A stretch of DNA of 64,000 nt from Pseudomonas monteilii (GCA_001534745.1 CP013997.1:2356001-2420000); one strand, 5' to 3'; positions 1 to 9,381 are shown, counted from the first letter of the stretch. The notes: generated from the sequence alone by a model not told the origin. Numbers and translations are program-made.

Positions 1-1713
1 CGCATCACCGCCATGGCGCGCCATCTGGATCAGAGCTATGCCGAGGTGCAGCGCAGTCGCTCGGCCTTGGCCGACAGCGAGGCGCGGTTCCGGGACGTGG
101 CGGAGGCAAGCTCGGACTGGATCTGGGAGATCGACGAGAAGGGGCACTTCACCTACATCTCCGAGCGCTTCGAGACGATCACCGGCCTTTGCGTGGCGAC
201 CTGGCTGGGCATGAGGATCGACGCGCTGTTCATGGGCGAGAATGGCGGCGTGCTCGAATGGTCGAGTCAACGGCCCGAGGGTGTCAATGCAACGCTCGAG
301 TGTAGGTGCCTGGACAGCCAGGGCGCGCGCCGGATCATTCGCGTGACGGCCAAGGCCATGAACGGGCTGGGCTATCGCGGCACCGCGACGGACATCACCG
401 CCGAAGTCGAGGCACGCAAGCGCGTGGAGTACCTGTCCGAGCACGATGTGCTGACCGGCCTTCCGAACAGGAAGCGGCTTCGCGATTTCCTGGAAGGAAC
501 ACTGGCGTTTTCCTCAGCCGGTCAAAAACCGCTGGTGATGCTCAGCATCGACCTGGATCGGTTCAAGCCGGTGAACGATCTCCTGGGGCATGCCGTCGGT
601 GACCGGGTGCTGCTCGAAACGGCGCGGCGACTGGAAGAATGCGTGCGCAGCGAAGACCTGATCGCTCGAATAGGCGGCGACGAGTTCGTCATGATCATCA
701 CCGACATGAGTGACCATGCCGAGATCGAAGCCCTTTGCGAACGCCTGATCCATACCGTCGAGCAACCGATGCACTTCGATGGTCAGGACATTCATATCAG
801 CGCGAGCATCGGGATCGCGCTGGCCCCCGGGGACGCCTCGCAGGCCGCCGAACTGCTGCGCTACTCCGACATTGCGCTCTACGAAGCCAAGACCAGCGGG
901 CGGGGCATCTGGCGTTTCTACGCGGGCGAGATGAACGCCCGGATCATAGAGCGCCGACGCTTGGAAAACGACCTGCGCTACGGCATCAAGAATGGCGAGC
1001 TGCGCCTGCATTTCCAGCCGCGTTTCCGGATCAGCGACGGGCACATGGTGGGCGCCGAAGCCCTGGTGCGCTGGCAGCACCCGGATCGCGGCCTGGTGTC
1101 ACCCGACACCTTCATCCCGATCGCCGAGGACACAGGACTCATCACCGCATTGAGTGACTGGGTGCTGCACACCGCATGCGCCACGGCCGTCGATTGGCCC
1201 GAGACGTTGTTCGTGTCCGTGAACCTGTCACCCAAGGACTTCCAGTCGGCGCTGTTGATCGAGCGGGTGAGCGGTGCGCTGTCGCGCTCCGGACTCGCCG
1301 CGGCTCGCCTGGAGCTCGAGCTGACCGAAAGCGTCATGCTGGAAGATGCGAGCGGTGCGCTGGTCATCATGCGCGCTCTGAAGGACCTGGGCGTGCGGCT
1401 TGCGATGGATGACTTCGGCACGGGGTATTCATCGCTCAGCTATTTGCGCACGTTCCCGTTCGATGGTTTGAAGATCGACAAGAGCTTTGTCAGCCGGCTT
1501 GGAGACAGCGAGGACGACCGCTCGGTGATCAAGGCGATCGTAGGGCTGGGGCGCGCACTGTCGCTCACCGTTACAGCAGAAGGCATCGAAACGCCGGAGC
1601 ACCTGGCGCTGTTGAAGGCCGTCACCTGCGACGAGGGTCAGGGCTATTACCTCAGCGGGCCGGTGGAGGCGGCGGCTTTCAGCCGGATGATCGAATCGGC
1701 CCTGGTCGAGTAG
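1..1713 (+). CDS. PAS-GGDEF-EAL cyclic-di-GMP signalling protein, 5' end outside window
   Basis: This gene makes and/or degrades cyclic di-GMP. Numbering from the ATG at 13, a PAS domain spans about residues 22-135, a GGDEF domain about 140-300 with an intact GGDEF at 221-225 and a preceding RSED that fits the inhibitory I-site, and an EAL domain about 315-560 with EAL at 349-351. Both catalytic signatures look intact, so either activity is possible. The frame is open to base 1 and reads RITAMARHLDQSY before the PAS domain, so the ATG at 13 is probably internal. A sensor or membrane part is likely to lie upstream of the window. The net enzymatic direction cannot be told from sequence. Confidence 0.93.
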   Translation, partial: RITAMARHLDQSYAEVQRSRSALADSEARFRDVAEASSDWIWEIDEKGHFTYISERFETITGLCVATWLGMRIDALFMGENGGVLEWSSQRPEGVNATLECRCLDSQGARRIIRVTAKAMNGLGYRGTATDITAEVEARKRVEYLSEHDVLTGLPNRKRLRDFLEGTLAFSSAGQKPLVMLSIDLDRFKPVNDLLGHAVGDRVLLETARRLEECVRSEDLIARIGGDEFVMIITDMSDHAEIEALCERLIHTVEQPMHFDGQDIHISASIGIALAPGDASQAAELLRYSDIALYEAKTSGRGIWRFYAGEMNARIIERRRLENDLRYGIKNGELRLHFQPRFRISDGHMVGAEALVRWQHPDRGLVSPDTFIPIAEDTGLITALSDWVLHTACATAVDWPETLFVSVNLSPKDFQSALLIERVSGALSRSGLAAARLELELTESVMLEDASGALVIMRALKDLGVRLAMDDFGTGYSSLSYLRTFPFDGLKIDKSFVSRLGDSEDDRSVIKAIVGLGRALSLTVTAEGIETPEHLALLKAVTCDEGQGYYLSGPVEAAAFSRMIESALVE

Positions 1714-1750
1714 GTGTCTTCAGTCCTCAGGATTCGCCTGTGTAGCGGCC

Positions 1751-3108
1751 TCATTGATTGCCAGAGCGACGAATCAACTGCTTGGCCGAGACCGCAGCCT
1801 CTTCCAAGACACGTGGCAGCTCGACCCCTTGAAGCTGCCCCTCGAGCTTGACCAGGTGCCCGTCCACCACGACCGTGCGCACATTCTCTGGCCTTGCCGA
1901 GTACACCAGCAGCGCAGCCGGGTCACCGCCTCCAAAGCCGGCGAGGTTGAGGGCATCGAGGGCCACGATCTGCACGTCGGCGCGTTTACCGGGGGTCAAG
2001 GTACCAATCTGTCCCCCAGGCCCAGGGCTTCAGCCCCGCCACGGGTGGCGAGGTCGAGCAACGCGCGGGGTGGCGGTGCGCCCTCGTCGTGGGTGACGCC
2101 GCTCCAGGTCAGGGCAGCCAGACGTAGCGTGGCGAACATGTCGGCGCTTCCCGCGAGCGCGTTGCCATCGACGCCCAGGCCCTGCCTGCGAACGCCACTG
2201 AAATGATCGAGCCGCGTCAGGCCGTAGCCCACCCGGTGCTCGCTGATCGGCGTCAGAACCAGCGCTGCGCCGGCTTTTTCCAATGCCCGTAACTGCTCTG
2301 GACGTGCGTCCGTGGCATGGATGACGGTCAACCTGGGGCCGAGGTAGTCGCGTTCGATCAGCGCATCGAACATCGCCTGTGCCTCACCACTGACATGCAC
2401 CTGGACGGGCAGCTCCAGACGCTGAGCGGTCGCGTACTCACGCTGGCGCATCGCCCAGTTGGCGGCATCGTCGCGGTTGCGCGGCAGGCGCCAGGCCAGG
2501 CCCATCCTGACCCGCGCGTCCTGGCCTTGCTGGCGGGCGAGCGCCTGCAACTGTTCGAGGTCGATCTGTCGCTGGGTCGTCTTGTCAGGGCCGCCATAGA
2601 ACAATGTGGCGCGAATGCCCGCATCCTCCAGCGCCCGCACACCGGCCTCGCCGTGGGCAGTGGAGATCACGTTGTCGAAAAAGTCGCCCGTGGAGGTGAT
2701 GCCCGCGTTCAGCAGTTCCAGCGCGCCCAGGCGCATGGCCACGTACGTATCCTGTGCGGTCATGTGCGCCGCCAGGCGGGCGCTGACGGGGAAGAACTGG
2801 CCCTGACCATTGCGAAACTGACCGCGCATCAACGTGACGTACAAGTGATTGTGCGCCTCGACGAACCCCGGCAGCACCACCTGACCCCGGGCGTCGATCC
2901 GACGCGCGCCCCCAGCATCGAGGTTCTGTCCTACCGCGACGATGCGACCGTTGCGGATAAGGACATCGCCGTCCTCGATGTCACCGAGCATGGGGTCCAT
3001 GGTCATCACCCGGCCGCCCTCGATCAACAACGCCTCCGAGGATGCCGCATGGACATAGCCCGAGGTTGAGCACAGCAACATCAGCACAGCGACGAGCGAC
3101 GTCTTCAC
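1751..3108 (-). pseudogene. Secreted TRZ/ATZ-type amidohydrolase, frameshifted near 2003
   Basis: This is a metal-dependent amidohydrolase of the cytosine deaminase/TRZ-ATZ type. A GTG at 3108 starts a clear signal peptide (VKTSLVAVLMLLCSTSGYVHA) behind an AGGCAAGG ribosome site. The metal-binding HNH of GFVEAHNH, a later HVSG, VIHATD and the GVDG aspartate region are visible. The first frame ends with GLGDRLVP and stop at 1996, but a second frame from about 2003 to 1751 carries the expected continuation GTLTPGKRADVQIVALDA. One missing base around 2003-2006 explains this. The gene is otherwise intact, so either a recent inactivating mutation or a sequence error is possible. The substrate is unknown. 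Confidence 0.8.
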
Positions 3109-3318
3109 AGGCCTTGCCTCATTGATTGAACACACGGCGACGAGGGGGAGTCTAGAACGGACGGCAGGGATCACAAGTTGCAAACGGTCTGGAACCGCTC
3201 TATTGCAGGCTTTTTCGGTCTCTGCTCGGCTCGTCCGTCCGTGCCGTCAACCCTGTCGCGACCGGCACGCATGGGCTTGAACGGCACGTTTGAAAACGCA
3301 CGCAAAGGAGGCGCAAGC

Positions 3319-4149
3319 ATGAACATCGGAATCGTGACCTGGACCCTCGGGATGACCGACCCTACCCACGTTGTCGCCAAGGCCCGCGAAAGGGGGCTCG
3401 ATGCCATTCAGTACGCAGGCGACTTCCGCGATTGCAGTGGCCTGGCGCTCAGGCAGGCGGCAGCCGACGCAGGGGTGGCGATCCTGGCGATCGACCCGTT
3501 CAACGCAGGTCCCGCTCAGCCGGAGCAGGCCAGCGAGGAGGGCGCCATCGAGTACTTCCGCCATGTGGTGGATTTTGCTGTCCAGGCCGGGCAGGTACCG
3601 GTCACGTTGCACGGCCTGGCGCAATGGACCCGCAACTGCCCTGACCGCGCCAGTGCTTACCGGCGCCTGCTGGCCTGCTGCAAGGCCGTGGATACCTACG
3701 CGCAATCACAAGGCGTGCGCACCCTCTATGAGGTCTGTAATCACTACGAAGTCCCCTTGATCATCACCAGCGATGAGTGCCGGGAATTGATCGACGAGGT
3801 GGGCGGCACCAACCTGCGCATGATCCTCGACAGTTTCCACATGAACATCGATGAGCGCGATCCGCTCGAGACGATCCGGCGTCATGCCGAGCACACGGCC
3901 ATCTACCACATCTCGGACTCGGGCCGCGGTGGGATTGGCAGTGGCCATATAGATTTCCAGGCTCAGTACGATGCGTTGATGACGGCAGGCTTTACCGGGG
4001 ATGTCGCGGTCGAGCTGGTCTTGCCGCACCGGACGCCCAGCTCGCCGCCGAGTAACCAAGCTGATGTGGCGTTGCTTGATCGGGAAATCGCTCGTAGTGT
4101 CGAGGTTTGGCGTGCGTTTGAGCGTGGGGCTGGGGCTGTTCGGGGTTAA
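3319..4149 (+). CDS. Sugar phosphate isomerase/epimerase family TIM-barrel protein
   Basis: A 276-residue xylose-isomerase-like TIM barrel (AP endonuclease 2 fold, as in IolE/IolI and hydroxypyruvate isomerase). The start at 3319 follows a strong AAAGGAGG; the frame stays open upstream but has no comparable site. Candidate divalent-metal ligands are the Glu of LYEVCNHYE, Asp and His of LDSFHMN, His of YHISDSGRG and Glu of VAVELV. The preceding gene is divergent, and a cupin gene lies 200 bp downstream on the same strand. Members of this family act on very different sugars and small acids, so the substrate cannot be stated. Confidence 0.85.
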   Translation: MNIGIVTWTLGMTDPTHVVAKARERGLDAIQYAGDFRDCSGLALRQAAADAGVAILAIDPFNAGPAQPEQASEEGAIEYFRHVVDFAVQAGQVPVTLHGLAQWTRNCPDRASAYRRLLACCKAVDTYAQSQGVRTLYEVCNHYEVPLIITSDECRELIDEVGGTNLRMILDSFHMNIDERDPLETIRRHAEHTAIYHISDSGRGGIGSGHIDFQAQYDALMTAGFTGDVAVELVLPHRTPSSPPSNQADVALLDREIARSVEVWRAFERGAGAVRG

Positions 4150-4167
4150 GGTCATTGAAGCGGGTAG

Positions 4168-4296
4168 GGCAGTTATGTCACGGCCATCGATAACCGCGCG
4201 GAGCTCTTGATCTTTGCCCGTGCCATCGCTTTGAATGCTGGCTTGGCGCTGGTGTACTCGGTACATGCCTTCGAGTCTATGACCAGCTCCCCGTAG
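4168..4296 (+). pseudogene. Possible short gene remnant between isomerase and cupin genes
   Basis: Between an in-frame TAG at 4165 and a stop at 4294 the frame reads VTAIDNRAELLIFARAIAL followed by NAGLALVYSVHAFESM. It looks protein-like, but there is no start codon or ribosome site and I do not recognise the family. It may be the tail of a lost gene. The evidence is only the composition of about 40 codons. Confidence 0.2.
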
Positions 4297-4351
4297 CCTG
4301 GCAGGAAGGGGACCGTCACAGCCCTATTCTTTGCTCCCTGGAGATAACCCC

Positions 4352-5026
4352 ATGCTCGTCAATTCAGACTTCTCCCAACCTGCCACCGTTGCGGGTGACG
4401 ACTACCATTGGGTGGCTTCGCCGCAGAGTGGGGTGGAGCGCGTGATGCTGGATCGGCTCGGGGGTGAGAAAGCCAGGGCGACGAGTATTGTGCGCTACGC
4501 GCCACGCTCTTGTTTTCCTCGCCACTTTCACCCCGGAGGCGAGGAAGTCTTCGTGCTTTCGGGGACTTTTTCCGAGGACGGCAACCATTACCCGGCCGGT
4601 TACTACCTGCGTAACCCGCCAGGGTCCAGCCATCAGCCCTCCAGCTATGAGGGCGCGGTCATTTTCGTCAAGTTATGGCAGATGCAAGCGGACGAGTCGG
4701 CGTCGATCAGGATCGATACCCGAGATCCCGACACGTGGAGGCATGAAGGGGGGCGGGCTGTTTGCCCTTTGTTTGAAAACGACCATGAGCAGGTGAGGCT
4801 TGAACGGCTGTCAGCGGGACAGGCGGTGTTTAGCCATACTGATGCCGGAGTTGAAGTGCTGGTGATTGAAGGGCAGATAAGCACTCAGGATCAATCATTG
4901 GGGCAGGGCAGCTGGGTGCGGTTACCGGCAGGTGGGCATCCAGTCATCACGAGCGGTGTGGAGGGTGCGATGCTGTTTATCAAAACTGGGCATTTGTTCA
5001 AGACGCTTGGGCATACCATGCCATGA
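4352..5026 (+). CDS. Double-cupin protein, ChrR-cupin-like
   Basis: A 224-residue protein with two cupin folds. The N-terminal one has a metal-binding type motif, HFHPGGEEVFVLSG near residue 55, followed by a later His in SSHQPSS. The C-terminal one (about 130-220) keeps the barrel pattern but has lost most of the His ligands. The arrangement resembles the cupin part of ChrR-type anti-sigma factors, but the zinc-binding anti-sigma N-terminus is absent, so a small-molecule or enzyme role is more likely. The start at 4352 lies 7 bases after GGAGAT. The stop overlaps the ATG of a decayed flavin oxidase gene (5023), so the two were once translationally coupled. Confidence 0.8.
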   Translation: MLVNSDFSQPATVAGDDYHWVASPQSGVERVMLDRLGGEKARATSIVRYAPRSCFPRHFHPGGEEVFVLSGTFSEDGNHYPAGYYLRNPPGSSHQPSSYEGAVIFVKLWQMQADESASIRIDTRDPDTWRHEGGRAVCPLFENDHEQVRLERLSAGQAVFSHTDAGVEVLVIEGQISTQDQSLGQGSWVRLPAGGHPVITSGVEGAMLFIKTGHLFKTLGHTMP

Positions 5027-5181
5027 GAATCGCAGAAATAGCTATTGTGGGTACTGGGTTGAGTTGGCTATATGCAGCTTATAGACTTCAATAGCTCGGC
5101 TTTTTCGATTACCGAATCTTCGAGGCCAAGCTATTGCCTGACAGGCGAAGTCATCACTGCACACAAGAAGCGGCACGATAG
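5023..5181 (+). pseudogene. Remnant of FAD-dependent amine oxidoreductase N-terminus
   Basis: The ATG overlaps the cupin stop (ATGA). The frame reads MRIAEIAIVGTGLSWLYAAY, then RLQ, stop (5092-5094), then LGFFDYRIFEAKLLPDRR. This is the beta-alpha-beta FAD-binding start of a flavin amine oxidase or phytoene-desaturase-like enzyme. The third glycine of GxGxxG is Trp and a Gln codon has apparently become TAG. Nothing of the remaining roughly 400 residues follows: the DNA changes to A+T-richer accessory sequence. The gene was therefore probably truncated when the downstream DNA arrived. Confidence 0.6.
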
Positions 5182-5301
5182 TTGAGCCGTCCTCTCACGG
5201 CGTGAAGCAAGAAAATGGCCTAGCTTTAGCTCAATGAAGGTTTGCGGTCATGGCGACAGCTCGCTATGGTCGGCTGGTGCAACGTCTAGCAGGGGTGAAC
5301 A

Positions 5302-6345
5302 GTGTCCGGAGTCCGACAACATTTCATACCGCGTTTTTTGCAGAAAGGATTTCGTATCCCCTCGAACGGCAAAACTGTACGCTCTTGGGTGCATGAGCAG
5401 GATCGTCCACCACGAATGGCGAACATCACTGATATAGGGCTAGAGCGCTATTTTTATGCCGTCGACATCGAGACCGAGCTCGACGACAAAATCACTGAGG
5501 CTGAACAGCATGTTTACGCGCCTCTCATTGAGAGGCTTCGGAAAGGATGTGTAGATGCAAGTGATGCCAGCCTCATAGCGGAAATGCTGGCGCATTTTGA
5601 GGTGCGTAGCAGACATGTCAGAGAGAACATAGGTGGTCTATTCGAAAACTGCATCAGCCAAATCATGTTGCAACTTACGGACCCTCACACCTTGGCCTTG
5701 CTTCTCGAAAAGCACCTTACCCCTGGGTCAGAAATGCTGGACAAGGCACTAGCGGAGCAAGGAATCACGTACGAACAGCTGCAGCTCACGCTTCACAGCA
5801 ATCAAACAAGACTCCAGGATGTTCTTCGACCTCTGATTGAGGCTTTTGCTGTATGCATCAGCAATGCGCTGCCAGCATTCCTGCCCCAGATCACGGGGAT
5901 TGTGAAGCAGGGCCATGTGAAAATGTTGACGGATGCGATTTCACCGTCCGTGCGAGCAGCCCGCTTAGCGTGCTTGAAGTATTCAGTCAAAGCCTTTGAA
6001 GCATGCAATCTCCCCCTAGGTGATTCGATCGTGCTCTTCCACGTCAAAGGGGAAAGGGCCTTCAAGTCATTCCTAGATAAGGAAGACGAGGTGCTGCACG
6101 TCGTGCTTCCGTTATCATCGAGTCAATATCTACTAGGTGTTGCAACGGGCGCCGGAGCGGATCTGAGCTATGACTTGGCGGAGCAGATAGCCTGTTGCTC
6201 TATGAGATACTTCATCTCCTGCAGCGATCAAATGACAGAACTACAGGATAAGATTGGTACCAATGCATACTGGCTCTCGCGGGCAGAAACTCAGTCCATA
6301 ATAGACAACGTCGTCGGAGAATTGCTGCCCAAATCACTCAACTGA
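5302..6345 (+). CDS. DUF4238 domain-containing protein
   Basis: A 347-residue protein starting with GTG at 5302 after an AGGGG site. The N-terminal RQHFIPRFLQKGF is the typical opening of DUF4238 proteins, followed by a mostly alpha-helical body with no signal peptide or membrane segment. The biochemical role of the family is not known to me. Members are common in accessory regions. Codon use (AAA, AGA, CTT, TTT) is clearly unlike the surrounding G+C-rich genes, so horizontal acquisition is likely. It stands alone, about 440 bp before the nucleotidase-like gene. Confidence 0.75.
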   Translation: MSGVRQHFIPRFLQKGFRIPSNGKTVRSWVHEQDRPPRMANITDIGLERYFYAVDIETELDDKITEAEQHVYAPLIERLRKGCVDASDASLIAEMLAHFEVRSRHVRENIGGLFENCISQIMLQLTDPHTLALLLEKHLTPGSEMLDKALAEQGITYEQLQLTLHSNQTRLQDVLRPLIEAFAVCISNALPAFLPQITGIVKQGHVKMLTDAISPSVRAARLACLKYSVKAFEACNLPLGDSIVLFHVKGERAFKSFLDKEDEVLHVVLPLSSSQYLLGVATGAGADLSYDLAEQIACCSMRYFISCSDQMTELQDKIGTNAYWLSRAETQSIIDNVVGELLPKSLN

Positions 6346-6781
6346 ATTAGGCAGTCAGACCTTCGACAAGCGGAGCGTGCGAGACGTAAGAATCCAAGCC
6401 CATCGGACCAAGACGAAAGCGAAGCAGCCACACCATTATTAATGGAGATCCTGTCTTTCTGAATGCTGTAAATAGCCAGCGCACCATCAGCATCGCTGGT
6501 GACATCCAGCGCCTGCACGTTACCTAACCTTAGAGGCCTCAGGGTCCACGTATGCCCGATACAGACCCGTCATAGGCCCGGAACGCCTTTGCGAAACAAA
6601 GTCGAGGCCGCGGAGATTTTCGGGAGCAGGAGAACCTCAGAATGCACGGGGTAGGGTACACGTTCCCAGTGGTAATTGATCTTCGGTGCTTTTCTATGCG
6701 CCTTTCGTGCGGTCCTGTGATTAAATCAAGCGTAACTGATGGTAAAGTGCCGTGAGTTGAGCACCATCTATGGAGAGCTGT
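6346..6781. other. Non-coding or decayed 436-bp stretch
   Basis: No intact gene is supported. On the minus strand, between a stop near 6574 and about 6291, the frame contains LGNVQALDVTSDADGALAIY and then SIQKDRISINN. It is protein-like, has no convincing start or ribosome site and overlaps the end of the DUF4238 gene, so a remnant is possible. The last 100 bases before 6782 are A+T-richer and probably hold the promoter of the next gene. Confidence 0.35.
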
Positions 6782-7774
6782 ATGCCTTATGAGCTAGAAG
6801 ATCGCCTGGTCATTGGCGTGGCTTCCAGTGCCGTGTTTGATTTGCGTGAGTCAGACGCGGTGTTCAAAAGCGAGGGTGAGGAAAAATACCGGAAATTTCA
6901 GGAAGCAAACCTGAGTAACCCTTTACCAAAAGGGATCGCCTATCCCTTCATTAAGCGTCTCCTGTCAGTGAACGACCTTTCGCCTAATCAATCCGATCCT
7001 TTGGTTGAGGTGGTGCTGCTTTCTAAGAATGACCCTGACACGGGCATGCGCGTGATGAAAACCATCGAGCACTACGGGCTCCCCATGACGCGTGCCATTT
7101 TTATGCAAGGACAGTCCCCATATGAATTTATACCGGCCCTGAATATTGCTCTGTTCCTCTCAAGAGACAAGGGCGACGTAGATGCTGCGATCAAAGCTGG
7201 CCATCCTGCAGGACAGATGCTGGATTCAAAGTTCGATGACGATGAAAGCGATCATACTCTGCGTATCGCATTCGACTTTGACGGCGTCCTTGCCGGCGAT
7301 GAATCAGAGGCTGTGATGCAGACTGGTGGGCTTACGAAGTTTCATGACCATGAAGTCAAAAATGTTATGCAGCCCCACAACCCTGGGCCTTTGAAAGAAT
7401 TCATGGTGCGATTGGCGAAAATCCAGTCCGTGGAGGAAGAACACAAAAAACGCAACCCGGCTTATAAAAACCGCATCCGAGTATCCATCGTCACAGCGCG
7501 AAATGCACCATCCCATGAACGTGCATTGAATACGCTCAAGAGTTGGGGCGTGATGGCAAACGATGCCTTCTTCCTCGGCGGTATTGAGAAGGGAAAAGTG
7601 CTAGCCGTACTGAAACCCCACATCTTTTTTGATGACCAATCTGGTCATCTAAAATCGGCGAGTGCTGTCGTACCATCGGTGCATATCCCGTTTGGTATCA
7701 CCAATAAGACAGCTCCCGTCCATCCTCCCGTTGCAGTGTCAGTACCCGTCGAGGATATGTCAGATGAATACTGA
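6782..7774 (+). CDS. Cytosolic 5'-nucleotidase type I (cN-I)-like protein
   Basis: A 330-residue HAD-fold protein of the 5'-nucleotidase cN-I family, which in animals dephosphorylates AMP and other nucleoside monophosphates. An early segment (LVIGVASSAVFDL, SKNDPDTG) is followed by IAFDFDGVLAGDE near residue 160 (the DxDG nucleophile and acid/base Asp pair), SIVTARN near 240 (HAD motif II) and IFFDDQ near 285 (metal-binding motif IV). The ATG at 6782 is 6 bases after GGAGAG; another in-frame ATG lies at 6770. There is no signal peptide. The surroundings are A+T-richer accessory DNA. Substrate and role in bacteria are not established; nucleotide removal in conflict with phages is only a guess. 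Confidence 0.8.
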   Translation: MPYELEDRLVIGVASSAVFDLRESDAVFKSEGEEKYRKFQEANLSNPLPKGIAYPFIKRLLSVNDLSPNQSDPLVEVVLLSKNDPDTGMRVMKTIEHYGLPMTRAIFMQGQSPYEFIPALNIALFLSRDKGDVDAAIKAGHPAGQMLDSKFDDDESDHTLRIAFDFDGVLAGDESEAVMQTGGLTKFHDHEVKNVMQPHNPGPLKEFMVRLAKIQSVEEEHKKRNPAYKNRIRVSIVTARNAPSHERALNTLKSWGVMANDAFFLGGIEKGKVLAVLKPHIFFDDQSGHLKSASAVVPSVHIPFGITNKTAPVHPPVAVSVPVEDMSDEY

Positions 7775-8182
7775 CTCGCTTGGTTACAGCTTCGCTAGGT
7801 GGATCATTGCTTCTTGAGCGGTCAAAAGGCTTCTGGGGGCACAGCAGCATGCACGTAGAAGAGCTCGCCAGGAATCGACATAGCCATGCGGCATTATCTG
7901 TTCAGTCCAGAGAGACTGGGGCGTCGAGGCCGACGAATATACTACATTTAACATAATACACATTAACCGCACCTTCATATACAGCCCAGAACACCTTGGG
8001 TGAGCGGGCTCATCGTCAGGCTCGGCGGCATCACACTACCTGCAACCCTCAACCTCATTCCATCCTCGATCGCTATCGACCATACCGCGATATTGCTCGA
8101 TCGACCCACGACCGACGTCTGCAACTCTCAACGACACGGCATGCAGCCGCTCCAATCGATCATGCCCGTCTCAGCAGCAGCC
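7775..8182. other. Non-coding 408-bp stretch between accessory genes
   Basis: Short open frames occur on both strands (for example 7784-7978 minus and 8000-8197 plus), but none has a ribosome site or recognisable product. Base composition shifts from A+T-rich around 7930-7980 to C-rich at 8030-8180. I see no clear terminator, repeat or attachment site. Confidence 0.35.
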
Positions 8183-8518
8183 TCATCTCACCATTGATGC
8201 AACAAACAAGACTGCGGCCATGAGCGTCAGCCCCACAGCGTAGCCATGCTTGGTGAAGGTGTCGTAGGCCGGCCCCTTGTGTTTCCAAGGCCTGGCCCAC
8301 ACGGCATAAATCAGTAAAAGGCCAATTGCAGCACCTTCAACCCATACAGCTGTAAGGAACACAGTGGCAAACGCCATACTCGCCGACAGTGATCTTTCCT
8401 GGCTCAGGATCACATAAAGAAGAACCGTCACAGTGGGCACCAACCAGACACCTAGGCATGCCGTTATCAGCAGCACATGCTGAAGGATGTGTACGATGCG
8501 TTCCCTGGTGCTACTCAT
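8183..8518 (-). CDS. Small multi-pass membrane protein, unknown function
   Basis: A 111-residue hydrophobic protein. The start is one of two adjacent ATGs (8521 or 8518). The GGAGAG ribosome site at 8525-8530 lies 3 bases from the first and 6 from the second, so 8518 is preferred. Hydrophobic stretches lie around residues 10-38 (HVLLITACLGVWLVPTVTV), 45-72 (AFATVFLTAVWVEGAAIGLL) and 92-110 (VGLTLMAAVLFVASM), giving three or four membrane helices. I do not recognise the family. It is the last gene of the accessory patch. Confidence 0.6.
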   Translation of the reverse strand: MSSTRERIVHILQHVLLITACLGVWLVPTVTVLLYVILSQERSLSASMAFATVFLTAVWVEGAAIGLLLIYAVWARPWKHKGPAYDTFTKHGYAVGLTLMAAVLFVASMVR

Positions 8519-8521
8519 CAT

Positions 8522-9210
8522 CAACTCTCCAGTACCTCGTATTTCGCGGCTCAACCGCTTGCAGGGCGTTTCCATCCAATACTGCGCACGCTGCCCGCTA
8601 TTGTGAGTCATCCTTGCCAAGGTGCCAGACTGGCCGTGATTGGACTCGAAAGGCCAGTCAGCGATCAGTGCCGTCTATACCCTCCCAAAACGCTGCCAAT
8701 AACGCTTAATGCTGCTTCGGCACTGCCCAGCCCAAAGGTGTCGGAATGAGGTGCGGTGATGGTCTGGGCACGGGATATAAGCTTTTCAGCCCGACCACAA
8801 TCAGTCTGGAGTATCGAAATGGACTGTTATCCAGAAGAACGCTATGTGTTTAGCGCTAGCCGTCTCCCCCCTTGAAGACGTTTTGCGTGGCTTTTAGACG
8901 GCAACCTAGGCTACCCTCAAACCCGTAATTTCCGCCCATTTTCGTCGATTTCTTGCTTAACTCAACGAAATGGTTATTTAGTGTAGTTAAATATCCACTG
9001 ATTTCGTCAACCAGCCAATCTGCTTGCAACGCCCTTCACATCGGTTTCTTTCGACTCAATCGATCGTCGAATATCTGTCCTTCACCCATCAACGCGTCAC
9101 CGCCCGTCAGCCTCTCATTCGACAGATCGACCCCTTCCTCCCAATCTCTCTCCAATGGTTCAAGGACCTTCAAGTCCCCATCCCCCTTCGCTAGACCCAA
9201 GGAGTCCACA
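8522..9210. other. 689-bp intergenic stretch with A+T-rich core
   Basis: No gene is supported. A 38-codon frame (8759-8875, plus) is protein-like but has no ribosome site. A 7-bp inverted repeat, GCCGTCT and AGACGGC, lies about 35 bases apart near 8860-8910. Bases 8930-9010 are A+T-rich. Bases 9090-9200 are C+T-rich and lead into the 56-residue gene at 9211, so that gene may have a long leader. Confidence 0.35.
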
Positions 9211-9381
9211 ATGTCCCTCACACTGAACATGGGTGGCGGCAGCGTCCAGACCGACTGGCCGGAATTGGAACGCGAGATCGAAGACAACGATGGCCAGGCG
9301 CCCGACCCGGACACCGATCCTAACCTGACCGATGACGAGCCCCGCGGCGTACCGCCCAGCGATCCGGAATCGGGTGCCTGA
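9211..9381 (+). CDS. Small acidic protein of 56 residues
   Basis: The start at 9211 follows AAGGAG with a 6-base gap (TCCACA). The product is short, soluble, probably disordered and rich in Asp, Glu and Pro (EREIEDNDGQAPDPDTD). I do not recognise a family. It ends just before a strong bidirectional terminator. Two similar acidic mini-proteins (13084-13230 and 51603-51779) occur in this window, also next to stress-type genes. Confidence 0.6.
   Translation: MSLTLNMGGGSVQTDWPELEREIEDNDGQAPDPDTDPNLTDDEPRGVPPSDPESGA

Noticed and set aside
7784..7978. A 64-codon minus-strand frame after the nucleotidase gene
   Set aside because: No ribosome site, odd composition (clustered Cys) and no recognisable family.
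5180..9210. Prophage or integrative element
   Set aside because: No integrase, transposase, structural phage gene, tRNA target or flanking direct repeat was found. Only composition and a truncated gene support acquisition.
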